Shown piece after piece: positions 42,809 to 53,742 of a stretch of 64,000 nucleotides of DNA. Position 1 is the stretch's first letter, and each line of letters starts with the position of its first letter. Made by a program: the position numbers and the translations under genes. The notes under the pieces are model-generated. The model saw only the letters and a list, made by a program, of their open reading frames with translations. It had not been told where the DNA came from and searched no databases. The stretch comes from Sordaria brevicollis (Eukaryota > Ascomycota > Sordariomycetes > Sordariales > Sordariaceae): positions 930,001-994,000 of the forward strand of contig JAUTDP010000004.1 in NCBI GenBank assembly GCA_033439795.1, given 5' to 3'.

Positions 42809-43671
42809 GTGTAGGTGGGAGTAGGTGGGAGCATGGAAGCCGGAAAGGTCGGGGATGGATGCCCGGGGATGGATGAGGTATCAAGAGGAGGAGTAGGTAG
42901 CGGATGGGAAGGTACCACTATTGAAGGATAGGGGGGTTGGTAGATGAACTATTCGCTTCGTATGGTTGCTTCTTGCGGGTCGAGTAAAGCAGCTATTTTT
43001 CTTGAATATTTGACTATTTGGCCGTGGGCGTAACTTGCGGGTATTGATAGAGGTTTGATCCTGATGAACAGGTCAATCTGATCATTGCTTAATTTCAGTT
43101 ATTGTTGTGTATCCCTCTGGACAATGGACACTACCGTGCATCATCGACCACTGTCGAGGTATCTCTTCTGCTTCTGGGTTCATGCTGTTGCAAGTTGGGG
43201 CTAGGTGGAGGCCCTTTTACTCGAAATGAAGTACGAATATTCTGAAAGTGTACACCTCTCAAATAAATGTCTGTGACTCGGTGCGCCAAAAACAGTCAGA
43301 GCATGTTATCAGATGTGAAAACAGTCACACATCGGCAAATTGCCAAAGAGCAACTCATAGAGGAAGCTTCAAACTTGACCAACTCACTACAGCCCAAGCC
43401 AAAGCCAGAGAAAAGGCGAAGACAAAGAGTATGTGGAAGAAAGGGAAATAATAAAATAAAATACTACCAAGCTGCTTGTATTTTAATACATGCATAGAAG
43501 CATAGTGCCAGGGGCGCATCTCATTAATCTCAACGTGCATGCATGTTCCTACCTTTGGTTGCTTCCCAACGGAAAAAAGGGGCACAGTGGAACCAAAACA
43601 AATTCCCCATTTTGGCAACTTGCATGATCCCAATACACCCAGGAAAAATGCAAAAAAAGAGAAAGTTCAAA
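42809..43671. other. Chitinase 3' flank to tRNA
   Basis: G-rich chitinase 3' UTR, then AT-richer spacer. No CDS supported. Confidence 0.6.
43652..43658 (-). terminator. Pol III terminator of tRNA-Gly
   Basis: A run of seven T on the minus strand, 13 nt past the tRNA 3' end. Confidence 0.85.
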
Positions 43672-43742
43672 TGCGCCAGCCGCGAATCGAACGCGGGGCC
43701 CATCGATGGCAACGATGGATTTTACCACTAAACCACTGGCGC
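43672..43742 (-). tRNA. tRNA-Gly(GCC)
   Basis: 71 nt, no intron. The acceptor stem GCGCCAG pairs with CTGGCGC, with discriminator A. The A-box is GTTTAGTGGTA-like and the anticodon arm is CATCG-TTGCCAT-CGATG with anticodon GCC. The T-arm carries GTTCGATTC flanked by GCG/CGC. It decodes GGC and GGU glycine codons. Internal Pol III boxes and a downstream T-run suggest an active gene. Confidence 0.97.
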
Positions 43743-44136
43743 TTTTTCTTGTTTGGCGCTTCAAAGCAACTACTTATGAGTTTTGCGATGTCAGCAATTC
43801 GGTGATGGTAAATGTGATGCAGCTGCGGAAATGCATGCAACATCCGACTGGTGATTGCTGCTGATTCGAATTCCACGGAGAATGAGAGGATAGCTTTGCA
43901 ATAATGACATTGGTGAATTATTCGTCATTTCGCTAAATCTCATCGTAGCGTGACTAACGTCCGTACAATCCAACGTGCAGTCATGTCATCTTCTGCGTTG
44001 CATCCAACAGTTCCCAATGCAGCCGATGACCCATCCATCCAGGCCCATGCTTGCTTGCATCCAACTCCCTTCCCGCCCCCCAACATGGAGCTTGTCACCT
44101 CCCTCCCACACCCTCTTTCCAGCTTTCAGGAAATAT
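43743..44136. other. Short spacer
   Basis: tRNA 5' flank and 3' UTR of the carboxypeptidase gene. Nothing else seen. Confidence 0.6.
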
Positions 44137-45915
44137 TTATACCTCCACCTCCCCCTCATCCATATTCCTCAAGAACATCCAAAACCACTTCACAGCATTG
44201 ACATGATTCTTCACGCTCACCCTCTCGTTAACCGTATGAATGCTTCCAAGTCCCGCATCATCATCCTCATCATACCCAGGACCCCAACGAAAGATATGCT
44301 TCGTCAATCCCCAGTAATATCTCGTATCTGTGTTTCCAGTCATGATACCGGGTGTCACGATGACTTCTTCGCCGTATAAGGCGCGGGTGGTTCCCGCCAA
44401 AACGGAAAAGGGGGTGTGCTTGCCCGACGGAGATTTGGGAAGGGAGGGGGTGACGGGGGCGACGAGGAGTTCGTGGTCGGATTTGGTTAGGATGATGGAG
44501 TTGGCTGGTTCGGGCTTGTCGCTGGCGGGCTCAAAGGCGTGCAGAGAGAGGTTATGTTTCTTTGCCACGTGTGCCGCGAGCTTGGTGAGGCGGTCGTAGA
44601 CCACCTGCGGCGTCTCGCCGATGTTGATACGGTGGTTTACGGTCACGCGGACGCGTTCGGGCAAGGCGTTAGTCTTGATGCCGCCGGTGATTACGTCGAC
44701 GGCTTGAGAGGTTTGCATGAGGTACTTGATCGCTGGCCCTCCTTGGCGGGCGGCTTCGAGGGCTAGGTAGTCGGGTTTGGCTTTGCAAGTCTCTTGGCCC
44801 GCGGACTTGTGACGGTGGGAGAGAAGTTTCTTGAGCTTGTGAGAGAAATCGGGCGAGTGGGCGGCGCCGCATTGGAGCTGGGTGAAGTAGGGGTTCTCTT
44901 CTTCGAGGTGGGTGCGGTATTGCTCGGCTTCGATCTTGGTGATGAGCTCGCTGAGAACGCCGATGCTGGTGTGGTCGGAGGGAATGGATGAGTGCCCGCC
45001 GGGCATGCGGACGGTGATGTAAACGTCTGTGTATCCCTTCTCGGCGGTGCCAGGCTTGGCGAAGAGGGTGCCCCAGGTCTTTTCGAACCCGGAGCCTTCG
45101 TCGACGATCACAGCCAAAGAATCCTTGCCATAACGGTCTTCGATGAACTTGGACAGATGCGAAGCTCCCTGGCGACCGGAACACTCCTCGTCAAAGCCGA
45201 ACGACAAAAGGATGGTGCGCTTGGGCTCCCACCCGCTCTCGAGCAACAGCTCAACCGTCTCCATGATGGCGATCAACTGGTTCTTGCAATCACCAGCGCC
45301 ACGGCCCCAGATGTACTTCCCATCATACTCGCCAGACCAAGGAGGATGCGTCCAGGCCGGGATCGTCTCGGGCGGGACGGGCACGGTGTCCTGATGGGCC
45401 ATGAGCAAAGTCGGCTTGAGATCCTTGTTTGATCCTTCCCACGTGTACAGCAGACCGTGGGTGTTGACCTTGTCGACTTGCAGCCTGGAGTGGATCAGGG
45501 GAAACGTCTTCTTAAGGTAGGCGGCAAAGTCGTAGAAGACGTCCCAGCGCGGGTCCTCGCCGATGGGGCCGAGGTCGTCGAAGGACTCGGACTTGACGCG
45601 CACGGCGCCGGAGAGGCGGGCGACGGAGGCGTTGAGGAATTTCTCGGTGGAGAGGAAGTCGTAGGCCTTGTCAAGGGCGCCATTTTGGCTGGGCTTGAGA
45701 GGGGAGGGCTGGACGCATTGAGATGCGAAATCGACGTTGGCGCCGCGCGAAAAAGATGGAAGGACGGCTTGGTTGGTGTGCCAGGCGTAGAGAGCGTACA
45801 GCGGAAGACCGAGAGCGAGAGCTTTGGCGACGGTCTTGAGGGACGTGCATCGGGTGTTGGATTCCCGGGCCGGCATCGGCGCATTGGCCACCGGGAGAGA
45901 GATTCCCTTCTCCAT
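44137..45915 (-). CDS. M20 metallocarboxypeptidase, CPS1-like
   Basis: 592 aa, unspliced, from a clear ATG (start MEKGISL). Residues about 29-46 are a single membrane segment near the N-terminus, as in vacuolar carboxypeptidase S, which is delivered as a membrane precursor. Zinc and catalytic residues of the M20 fold are all visible: His174 and Asp176 in MAHQDTVPV, Asp209 in GRGAGDCKN, Glu243/Glu244 in FDEECSG, Asp272 in VDEGSG, and a C-terminal His560 in IHTVNE. The dimerisation (lid) domain lies between about 300 and 430. Expected role: release of C-terminal residues, classically from Gly-X dipeptides, in the vacuole for nitrogen recycling. Length and motif order fit the family, with no missing key residue. 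Confidence 0.93.
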   Translation of the reverse strand: MEKGISLPVANAPMPARESNTRCTSLKTVAKALALGLPLYALYAWHTNQAVLPSFSRGANVDFASQCVQPSPLKPSQNGALDKAYDFLSTEKFLNASVARLSGAVRVKSESFDDLGPIGEDPRWDVFYDFAAYLKKTFPLIHSRLQVDKVNTHGLLYTWEGSNKDLKPTLLMAHQDTVPVPPETIPAWTHPPWSGEYDGKYIWGRGAGDCKNQLIAIMETVELLLESGWEPKRTILLSFGFDEECSGRQGASHLSKFIEDRYGKDSLAVIVDEGSGFEKTWGTLFAKPGTAEKGYTDVYITVRMPGGHSSIPSDHTSIGVLSELITKIEAEQYRTHLEEENPYFTQLQCGAAHSPDFSHKLKKLLSHRHKSAGQETCKAKPDYLALEAARQGGPAIKYLMQTSQAVDVITGGIKTNALPERVRVTVNHRINIGETPQVVYDRLTKLAAHVAKKHNLSLHAFEPASDKPEPANSIILTKSDHELLVAPVTPSLPKSPSGKHTPFSVLAGTTRALYGEEVIVTPGIMTGNTDTRYYWGLTKHIFRWGPGYDEDDDAGLGSIHTVNERVSVKNHVNAVKWFWMFLRNMDEGEVEV

Positions 45916-47341
45916 GGTTGTGGGTGATGATGTCCTTCGTAATGGTCGAAAGACAGTTGAAACTGAAAGGTTTCAAACAATCATGAGTCTTGAGGGATGA
46001 CGCAGGATATAAAATACGAGGGATTGGTAATGCTGACTCTTGTTGACCGGAGTCAGTCCGGGTTTGCCGAGTCGTGATTGACACCTCCCGGATTTGGATT
46101 GGTGCGGGTCGTCGTATCGGTCGTCAAAAGCGGGGGCGCGATGCGGAGCTGTCAACCCCCACTGGTTTCCGGGAACGGGAGCCGAATGGTGGTGCGCCGA
46201 TTTCTTAGGCAAGGATCGTCTGCCGGCCGCGTGGGGAATTGGAGAATGCCGTCATCCAGGAACAGCCATTTCTCGGATCCGAATTTGCTGGCATCGGACT
46301 CTTCAACAACGGCAAGAACCAACGGGAAAGCATTCGATAAGTAAAAAGAAGGCAATCGCAGAAAGTGCAACTACCGTTTTAACCCAATTGAACTGCTCAA
46401 GTCCACAGCTCCTGCCATCCAATACACCACCGGAACCGACCACCTGAGTGTGAGATGGCTTGCAATCTTTCAAACTACGACTAGGTCGAAGGGAATCTGG
46501 GAGCACATCATGCATCAATCCGCTGGTGTTATGGCGCAATCTCCATTTATCGGAGTACATGTGCAACGAGTTCGTTGAGGAAGGGGCTTTGTTAGCCAAG
46601 TTGTGTAAGGTACCTCTATGGCCAACCCATTCCAGGCCGGCCGTTGAACTTGATGCCCTGAGCTTCAGCGCAACAATTTCTGCCCGTGGGCCAACTTTTC
46701 AACGGGAATACAATTTCTTTCACCTACCCTGCGGTCCTACAAAGTTCCAGGTACACGTGCACCCCTGGAAACCACAACACATGCCTGTTCGCTCGACAAC
46801 GAGTACACGTCGCAGGAGTTTTGCTTTCCAGTCGGCATTGAACACGCCACCTGAAGTCTTCAGCCATCCATGACACCCCTTCATACTCATTCACAATCTT
46901 CATGTCATCTGTCGAGCTTCTACACATTATCATTGTAATATTTTGATTCTATCTACCTGTACCTGGTGTTTGTTTGCCCTGGAAATTTGCCGTTTCCCCC
47001 AAACGCCGTTGCCGTTGACCGAACTCCATAAAAACGCAAGGAAAATGCTGGAAGAGTAGGGTACTGGTCTACCTTGATATGCGAAATGCGAATCTTCCGG
47101 AAGATTGACACAGGAACATGACGACGTTTTGCAAGCAAAAAAATCGCCGGCCGACAGAAAGCCAGATCGCGTTAGTGAGCAGTGACACGAATCTCCAACT
47201 TCCCTGCGGAAGATCGAGACCGCCTGTTTCAGCCCACCAGCCACAAAACGCCATCCCGCCCTAGAGACCCCGCCCAGCAAGGAAGAGCCTCAACGCAACA
47301 AATTTCCGCTTGCCTGTCCGTCGCCTTTCCCCCATACCAAA
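45916..47341. other. 1.4-kb spacer
   Basis: Promoter of the carboxypeptidase gene and 3' flank of the mannosyltransferase gene. No CDS, RNA or repeat recognised. Confidence 0.6.
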
Positions 47342-48943
47342 TCATTTACTGTCATAAACCTCGTCGTAGATTGCCTGCATCTTCGCGCAAACATCATCAA
47401 ACTCTGCCTCATCCAAGCGACACCAAACCTCCATGGTGCTCAACCACATGATCTTCTCGAGATCCCTGCCCGTGGTCTCAATGATCCACTTCGGGTCTCC
47501 CCACATGCGCACATGCTTGCCCGTCTTCTCATCCACCTCAGTCAATCCCGAATCGCTCTTCAGCACGCGCGAAAAGTCCGGCTTGACGCCGTTGTGGTGG
47601 AAGAACATGGTCTTCTTCGGGTCTTGGTTCAGGGTCAGGTTACCCACGGTCGACAGCCACGACGAGTCGAAGAGACGGGGCGAGTTGGTGGCGGCGGGGG
47701 CGGGATGCTTGGCTTCTTTGGCAGCTTGCTGCAGGGCGCGCCAGTCTTCCATGGGGTCCATCTGCTTCATGAACATGCCGCGCCACTTGCCGTTGGCGCT
47801 GCGGCCGTGCGAGGCGGGCATCTTCTTGACGTCGTAGAATCCCTTCTTTTGGCCCCTGGTGGATGGAGACTTAGTCCACTCCATGGGAGGCCTGTATCCG
47901 CCGCGTTCAAAGGGTTTCTTGGCAAGCTCCTCGAGAACATATGCAGCTTGGAGGAACGTCTCCTTGTCGCCTTCGCCGGGACCGTGCTGCGAGAGCATGG
48001 CCATGTAGTGTGCGGGACCGTGGTAGTTGTAGTACGAAGCGAGGAGGAGGGTATCGGCGTGGCGGGCTTTGTCCATGACAATTATGCCGCTTTCGGATGT
48101 CGTGCGGTCTGTGAGCTTGGGAACGGGGACGTCGCCAGCGACTTTGTAGAAGATCTTGGAGCCCGAAGGGGCCCAGAAGTCAGGCCAGGCAATGAAGCCA
48201 GTCGATTGGTAGGGCTCAGCTCCGGGGGTAAAGAGGCTGTCGGGATTGTTGGCGATGATGATGTCGGCGTCGAGAAAGAGGATGTTCTGGAAGGTGGAGG
48301 CAACCATGGCAAGGAACTTCCACTGGAATCGTGAGAACGTGGGAGGGGGAGGGTCGAGACGCGCCCAGATGTCCTCGACGTAGATGCAAGCCGCGTTGTA
48401 ATGCGGGACAAAGTTGGCGCACAGGTTGTCAATCCAAGCTGAGGACGAATCGAGGACAATCTGGATGGGAAGCTTGGAGCCGGATTGGCGCGTCATTACC
48501 AACAAGGTGATGACTTGCCCAAAGTTGCCCTTGCCGGCCGTGGTCACAATGCCGGTCGTATCGACATCGTAGGGTAGGTGGCGCGCAAAGTCGGGGAGTT
48601 GCTTGATGAAAGCAGCGTGAGAACTCGTCAGGTCCTCGACATCTTTGGCCTTTGGCTGCCAGATCTCGGGACGGGGACGGTCAAAGTCAGGCTTCCAGTT
48701 CAAAGCGTCGGCTCGTTGCTTGAACTTGAGGGGCGGCGCTCGAGGCCGAACTTGCTCGAGGCGGGTAAAGAACTCGACCCAAAAGTCATTAGCTTTGTGA
48801 GGCAGGAGTCGTGGGCGGGTCGACTCCTCCGCGACGATGGCAGGCCGATGGTTGTAGAAGTAGACGAGGGTAAAGAGAAGAGGTAGGATTAGGGCGAGGT
48901 ACTTGAGGGAGCTCAAGTTGGGCGAGCTTCCGATCACCATCAT
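47342..48943 (-). CDS. Family GT71 mannosyltransferase, MNN1/MNN2-type
   Basis: 533 aa from the first in-frame ATG at 48943 (MMVIGSSPN; context TCACCATGA). The open frame reaches 49096 but only with a TTG there. Residues about 14-32 form a type II signal anchor (LKYLALILPLLFTLVYFY), so the catalytic part faces the Golgi lumen. The GT71 core shows GKGNFGQVITLLVMTRQSG, then the metal/nucleotide-binding DxD in ILFLDADIIIANNPDSLF, then SESGIIVMDK and a conserved GDKETFLQAA. Such enzymes use GDP-mannose to add alpha-1,2 or alpha-1,3 mannose to N- or O-glycans of wall proteins; the linkage is not readable. A predicted single-exon gene, with G-rich codons at its 3' end. Confidence 0.9.
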   Translation of the reverse strand: MMVIGSSPNLSSLKYLALILPLLFTLVYFYNHRPAIVAEESTRPRLLPHKANDFWVEFFTRLEQVRPRAPPLKFKQRADALNWKPDFDRPRPEIWQPKAKDVEDLTSSHAAFIKQLPDFARHLPYDVDTTGIVTTAGKGNFGQVITLLVMTRQSGSKLPIQIVLDSSSAWIDNLCANFVPHYNAACIYVEDIWARLDPPPPTFSRFQWKFLAMVASTFQNILFLDADIIIANNPDSLFTPGAEPYQSTGFIAWPDFWAPSGSKIFYKVAGDVPVPKLTDRTTSESGIIVMDKARHADTLLLASYYNYHGPAHYMAMLSQHGPGEGDKETFLQAAYVLEELAKKPFERGGYRPPMEWTKSPSTRGQKKGFYDVKKMPASHGRSANGKWRGMFMKQMDPMEDWRALQQAAKEAKHPAPAATNSPRLFDSSWLSTVGNLTLNQDPKKTMFFHHNGVKPDFSRVLKSDSGLTEVDEKTGKHVRMWGDPKWIIETTGRDLEKIMWLSTMEVWCRLDEAEFDDVCAKMQAIYDEVYDSK

Positions 48944-51682
48944 GGTGACACCCGCAAACCTCAAGCGCGAAGCTTGAGTACCGTTTCCTGTTTTGTGGTT
49001 GTTGAAAAGACGCAAGTTGATGGCGGGGTAATGCCGATGGGAGGAAAGATCTCGGTGATGGAAAGATGGGTCGAAAGTTTCTTGACCTGCCTGCAAAGAC
49101 GGGAGGGATGGGGAAAATCAGGGGATTGCAAGGTCAGGGCAAGACGGAAGGGAAAGAATGACGTCTGCCGTGAGACAGAAAAGAGGAATCAGAGGAAGCA
49201 GAAGGGAGAAATTCCAGAGACAGCAGACACACAGGCTCGGGTGGGACACGAATGTGACTTCCTCTTGAAGCTGCCCGTGTGTGATTGCTTCCCGCGCGTA
49301 CCTTATCAGTTCCTCTTGGGTTCTTGCCTTGGGTTCGGGTCTCTTGAAGGTGTGGCTTCCCCTTTGTTTCGCCCTGTGTGACTCGGTATCGGGCACCGCT
49401 GTTGGTGTCTCATGTTTCACGAGCAATTACGACCACGGATAGCAAACCTCACAAGCTGCATGGAGCAGTGGAACCGTTGAAACTCGAAAGGAATGGAAGG
49501 CGCATTCCACACAGTATCATGGGACTGCTTTACAACTTCCCGTCTGCCAAGTGTTTGCAAATTTGGCATGAAAGGAAATCTCACCGTCTGGTTGCACAAC
49601 AGGCAGGCATCGTGCGGCTACACTGGGCATTTTCCAATTGTCTGGTCCGTCGCAACTTTCCTATTCCGTCGATTGCACAGCCCTCGTTCCTCGTTGCACT
49701 TTGCGCTTGTTGTTCAAAATGCGTTCACCTTTGCTCCCGTTCATTTTGTTGTTGCCTGGGGAATCTCCACCACTTTCGACATGAAGAAACTTTAAAGTAA
49801 GGATCCCAATCCTTGGCACCAATCATTCAGCCTTTTCGATATCTTGGTTCCAACAACAAATGCGGATGCCAAGTTCCGTCTTGAGCCAGTACCAGAATTG
49901 GCCTAGAAAATCCGAGGCGAAGAACTTTGCATGCTTATTCACTCCACCTGTCTAAACCTTCCATAGTATAGCCATGGCGGTAGACCCAGTTTTACCCACC
50001 ATCAAAGGCGGGTGTCACCGTGCCACCCCATGCGCCACCCGCCAAGCAGCCCTGTCAGCTCCGTCAGCTAATCCCAACCGTCCGTCTGGACGAGCCGTTC
50101 TCCCCGTGCCACTCACCTTCCAGAACCTCGCCCAGCCTCTCCACTCTCCTCTACCTTCCTCTTACAACCGAAACAGGCGTAAAATGACAAGACATGAAAT
50201 GGGAACCGGCCAGAGATTCGGAACTGAAAACTCTGCAACGTCCGACTCTGAGACCCTCGTTAAAATCAGGCTCCAGGTTGCGATTTTCCTTCGTCAAATT
50301 AACGTTCTAGGTCTACTCGCCGGTTAGCTAGGTGTTGGTGCTACAGTTGTGGGTTCAGCTAACCTCCTGTCTTAGTCCCTTCGACTTCGACATCCAAACG
50401 AGTTCCCGGCCACTGCCTGCAAGGGTTAGGGTCCAGTGTGATCTCGCCCAGCACAACGTTTTCATGGCACTCTGAGGACACTCGACGACAACGCGACAGA
50501 CATCGCCGTCACAAGCCACAGGTTACAAGTTGTTGACCGGAAACTGGGATTATTTGGTTGTGCTTGGACTAGGGTTGTTGGACGGTTGGGTGTGATGGAT
50601 GGTGGGTAGGTTGATATGACGGTTGAGAGTCGACAGAAAGAGGGTGAAAAGTTCGCCGGGCCTTCGCGTGCTGAAAGGAAAGAGAAAGCTTCAAGGTCGA
50701 TTGGTTATAGCGACGAGATTCTTGGAAAGATGTCCTCCGGAGGCGGGGATGGAATGGAATTGATTGCAATTCGCGAATTGAGAATCTTCGACAGTTACAT
50801 TCTAGCCCTCCCCTGCGCTTTATTGTCCAACGCACATAATATAATTTTCAAGCTGCTCTTCTGGCTTTCACCACACGTTTCCTACATGTGGTACCCATGC
50901 AGTGGATATTCGAGTGAAGGGCATATGTGGGCAAAGTACTTGCTCTCCATGTTAGCTGCACGCACTCTGTTAGCTTTTTTATTTTCAGCAAGTGAATTAG
51001 AAGCTGGTGCTCCTGTACGAAAGGACGGAAGTTCGTTGGAGACAAAATGGATGGCGTAAGCAAAGAGGGAGGTTCCACTTCAATCTTCATGTCAAAAGGT
51101 TCTGGTAGAGGTATATATATCGGCAGTCACATGCACCACTAGAAAAGACTGAACCTTCGATTTGCCGAAGTTCATGTGGCATGCAATGCATGCCTTTTTT
51201 TTTGTCTATTCGGAAGAGTTCCGTACAATTTGCACCGGTTTCTGTTACCATCCGTGCATCCGAAATGGAAATATTTCAATTGATTTTGAAATTTAGGATA
51301 CTTTGAAGTAGTCCGATGCCTGTCTATATAAAACGTACTTACCCAGTTGTGATTCACGCACCAGAGTTCTCTCGACATCAATAAGTCGCTCTTGACACTT
51401 CCACTTCAATAACACCAAACGGCCGTAGAAAACCTGATCAAGGTTCCTAACAATTTAGCTCTCCACCTCTGAACCTTCATATTCGGTTCTTCATCCACAC
51501 TTCCAGTGTCTGAGACGAAAGGCATTCACGACCTCCTGCCTCGCTTCTCTTTCTCCCTTTCCTCCAACCAGCACAGCAAAACCTTGTACTCAGCGGCTTT
51601 TCTTCTGGCTCACCACACAGAGAACCACAACTCTCTGCCCCTTCTCCCACATTACCTTTTTTCGTCTTTCTTCTAGGGAAAT
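48944..51682. other. 2.7-kb spacer, no firm gene
   Basis: Mannosyltransferase promoter, then low-information sequence. A 147-codon plus frame (50616-51059) was not accepted because it has no family features. GAACCTTC words (GAAnnTTC) occur at 51151 and 51471. Confidence 0.5.
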
Positions 51683-52139
51683 TCTAGACACACACACGGT
51701 CAAATCTACACGCACACACGGCCCACAAATGTCAACTGACATGTAATCTTGGCCGTTTTTTACAGTAAAATCCCGTTTTCTTGTGTTATATAGCATCCTT
51801 GGCAATTCTAATAAGTGCGCTAAGACTACCAGAATCGTAATAATTTCATAGTGTTGAGCATAGAATTGAGTATAGAATCGTCGCTGATTACAATGGGGTT
51901 CAATAAGCCACTTTCCCTGTGTTGTGTTGTGTTAGTTGCGACGTTGCGACCGTGTGCGAGATTTCGCTATGTAACAAAGTCTGCGCAACCCTACCTCTAG
52001 ATTCGTAAGTAATTTCGCGGGGAAAACAGGGATTTCATATACAGCTGTCATAGCTGGCAGGGAGCTGGCAAGTTGGGCGCGGGTAAGGGTTATGTATGGA
52101 CCATGTGTGCGTGTAGAATTGACCGTGTGTGTGTCTAGA
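51683..52139. repeat. 45-bp inverted repeat enclosing a 457-bp segment
   Basis: 51683-51727 (TCTAGACACACACACGGTCA and on) is the reverse complement of 52095-52139 with about 4 mismatches in 45 bases; two of those are C/T differences at the inner edge. The central 367 bases are unique and AT-leaning, with no ORF. The shape fits a small non-autonomous terminal-inverted-repeat element, but no clear target duplication was found. It ends about 97 bp before the ATG of the next gene and so may lie in its promoter or 5' UTR. Confidence 0.85.
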
Positions 52140-52236
52140 TATTCTCTTCTTCTATACCAGCAAATAGGTAAGACCGATAAACTCTCCTTTCCACAGCAAT
52201 GATTGTATACTGACGGCTTCATATCAACCAGCCAAC

Positions 52237-53742
52237 ATGTCTGCTCGTCTTCCTGCAACCAAGCCTCCGATGGTTTATGACTTCGAAAGCCTCGATGACT
52301 TCCGCACAGCGCTTTTGAACGAACGTCCCATCTTGGTCTCGATCGACTTCGAAAACGTCGACCACATAACGCGAAAAGGCGTCAACCCGTTCGAGAAAAT
52401 GTCCGAGATGGGACTCGCCATCTACGACACTCGCAAATCCCCGACAGCTGGCGACACACTGCCCAATTCATCGACTCCTCAGAGCAGCAACCAGCGCCTC
52501 GAAACTCTCGCCAGGTCCATCGTCGCCGAGCACGTTATCACCAAAGAGCACCGCAACAAGACGGAACTGACGTGCAACGCCGGGTTCCACCACAAAGTCG
52601 GCCACCACGCCAGGCCCTACCACTGTCGATTTACCAAGTCGACATTCCTCACCCGGAAGGAAACCATGTCCCGCCTTTCCGACATCATCAAAACGCTCTC
52701 CACCCAGAACCTCAGCACCCAAGAAACGGCCGCAGGAGCCAGACGCAACATCAAGCTCATCGTGTGGGCCGCCTACTGCGAGGTCGAAACGTTCTACCAC
52801 GGCGGCCTCGACCTCGTCGCGCTTTGTCCTACCCTCCAGCTGTGGGACTTTCAGAAGTGGTCTCCTTTCAGTGTTTGCTTTGGGGTTCCGCAGACTGGAG
52901 CTGAAAAGGCCTTTACTTCGCTTGGCGTCTTGAACGCGGAGTTGGCGATGCACAACGGGTGCAACGACTCCGTTGTCCAGCTTGTGGGGTTTCTGAGGTT
53001 TATGGTCATGACTGAGCCGGAGTGGAGCGCGTGGTTTAACCACCGAGAGGACCTTGCGGTTATTTCTTTCACCTGGGTTGATTGGGGGATTTATGAGAGG
53101 AATATAGCGCTGGCTCCGTGGGCTAATCCGAGGGTTGTTGCTATGAACAGGGGTAGGGAGGAGAAGGCGAACAGAAACGGCCAGAAGGGCGGACGTCAGG
53201 AATGGAAGAAGAAAAGTCAACCGCCTTTGCGTGAAGAGCTGTCCGTGAAAGGTGCTTCTTCGTCTCCCTCTCGCCGTAGACCAGGATTCCTTGTACCCGG
53301 CGTGGAAGACTTGACACTCATCGAAGACACGAATAGGGGCATGGAGTCTCCAGAGGCCGGCTGGAACTCAACCACCAGCGAGAGCTCCGTCCAAGGTACC
53401 GGCTGGCCAAAGGGCATCGACGAAATGAGCGACTGGAGCGTGCCGAGTTTAAAGCCAACCTCAAGCTCCGACGACAATAACGACAGTTCCAGCGACGAGA
53501 ATGGACCTGTACTGACTGGCTGTGGAAGAGCAGCTGACGATGTGGAAGAAAACGACGGCGCTCACATGCAGTCACATTGCGAGGTCACTGTCGGGGATGA
53601 GAGGTACACTTCTGGTGATGTCTACGTCACTTCGTCTACCTCTTCTCCCTTCAGCATGTCGGGGCATGGACGAAGGAACAACAGGCGCAGGAGGTACTCG
53701 ATGTCAGAGAGTTCGAGCGGTTCGGTGGTGTGGGAGTTGTGA
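52237..53742 (+). CDS. DEDDh-exonuclease-fold family protein, copy A (likely inactive)
   Basis: 501 aa, unspliced. It shares the whole domain with the downstream minus-strand copies: motif I SIDFEN (Asp37, Glu39), MSEMGLAIYDTR, HARPYHCRF, and motif III HNGCND (His239, Asp244). At the place of the motif II aspartate (LED in the others), copy A reads VWAAYCEVE, with Val183. One metal ligand is therefore missing and I predict a pseudoenzyme. Residues about 310-501 are a Ser/Arg-rich disordered tail not found in copy C. A faces the array: it is plus strand and convergent with copy B. The inverted repeat lies just upstream. Function unknown; the fold assignment comes from motif pattern and resembles the fungal Gfd2/YDR514C-like DEDDh domain. 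Confidence 0.85.
   Translation: MSARLPATKPPMVYDFESLDDFRTALLNERPILVSIDFENVDHITRKGVNPFEKMSEMGLAIYDTRKSPTAGDTLPNSSTPQSSNQRLETLARSIVAEHVITKEHRNKTELTCNAGFHHKVGHHARPYHCRFTKSTFLTRKETMSRLSDIIKTLSTQNLSTQETAAGARRNIKLIVWAAYCEVETFYHGGLDLVALCPTLQLWDFQKWSPFSVCFGVPQTGAEKAFTSLGVLNAELAMHNGCNDSVVQLVGFLRFMVMTEPEWSAWFNHREDLAVISFTWVDWGIYERNIALAPWANPRVVAMNRGREEKANRNGQKGGRQEWKKKSQPPLREELSVKGASSSPSRRRPGFLVPGVEDLTLIEDTNRGMESPEAGWNSTTSESSVQGTGWPKGIDEMSDWSVPSLKPTSSSDDNNDSSSDENGPVLTGCGRAADDVEENDGAHMQSHCEVTVGDERYTSGDVYVTSSTSSPFSMSGHGRRNNRRRRYSMSESSSGSVVWEL

Noticed and set aside
47513..48334. 273-codon plus-strand frame
   Set aside because: Antisense to the conserved GT71 core; no family features.
48944..49096. Upstream extension of GT71 to 49096
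   Set aside because: Begins with TTG; the first ATG at 48943 places the membrane anchor correctly.
50616..51059. 147-codon plus-strand frame
   Set aside because: No homology-like features, codon character or splice support.
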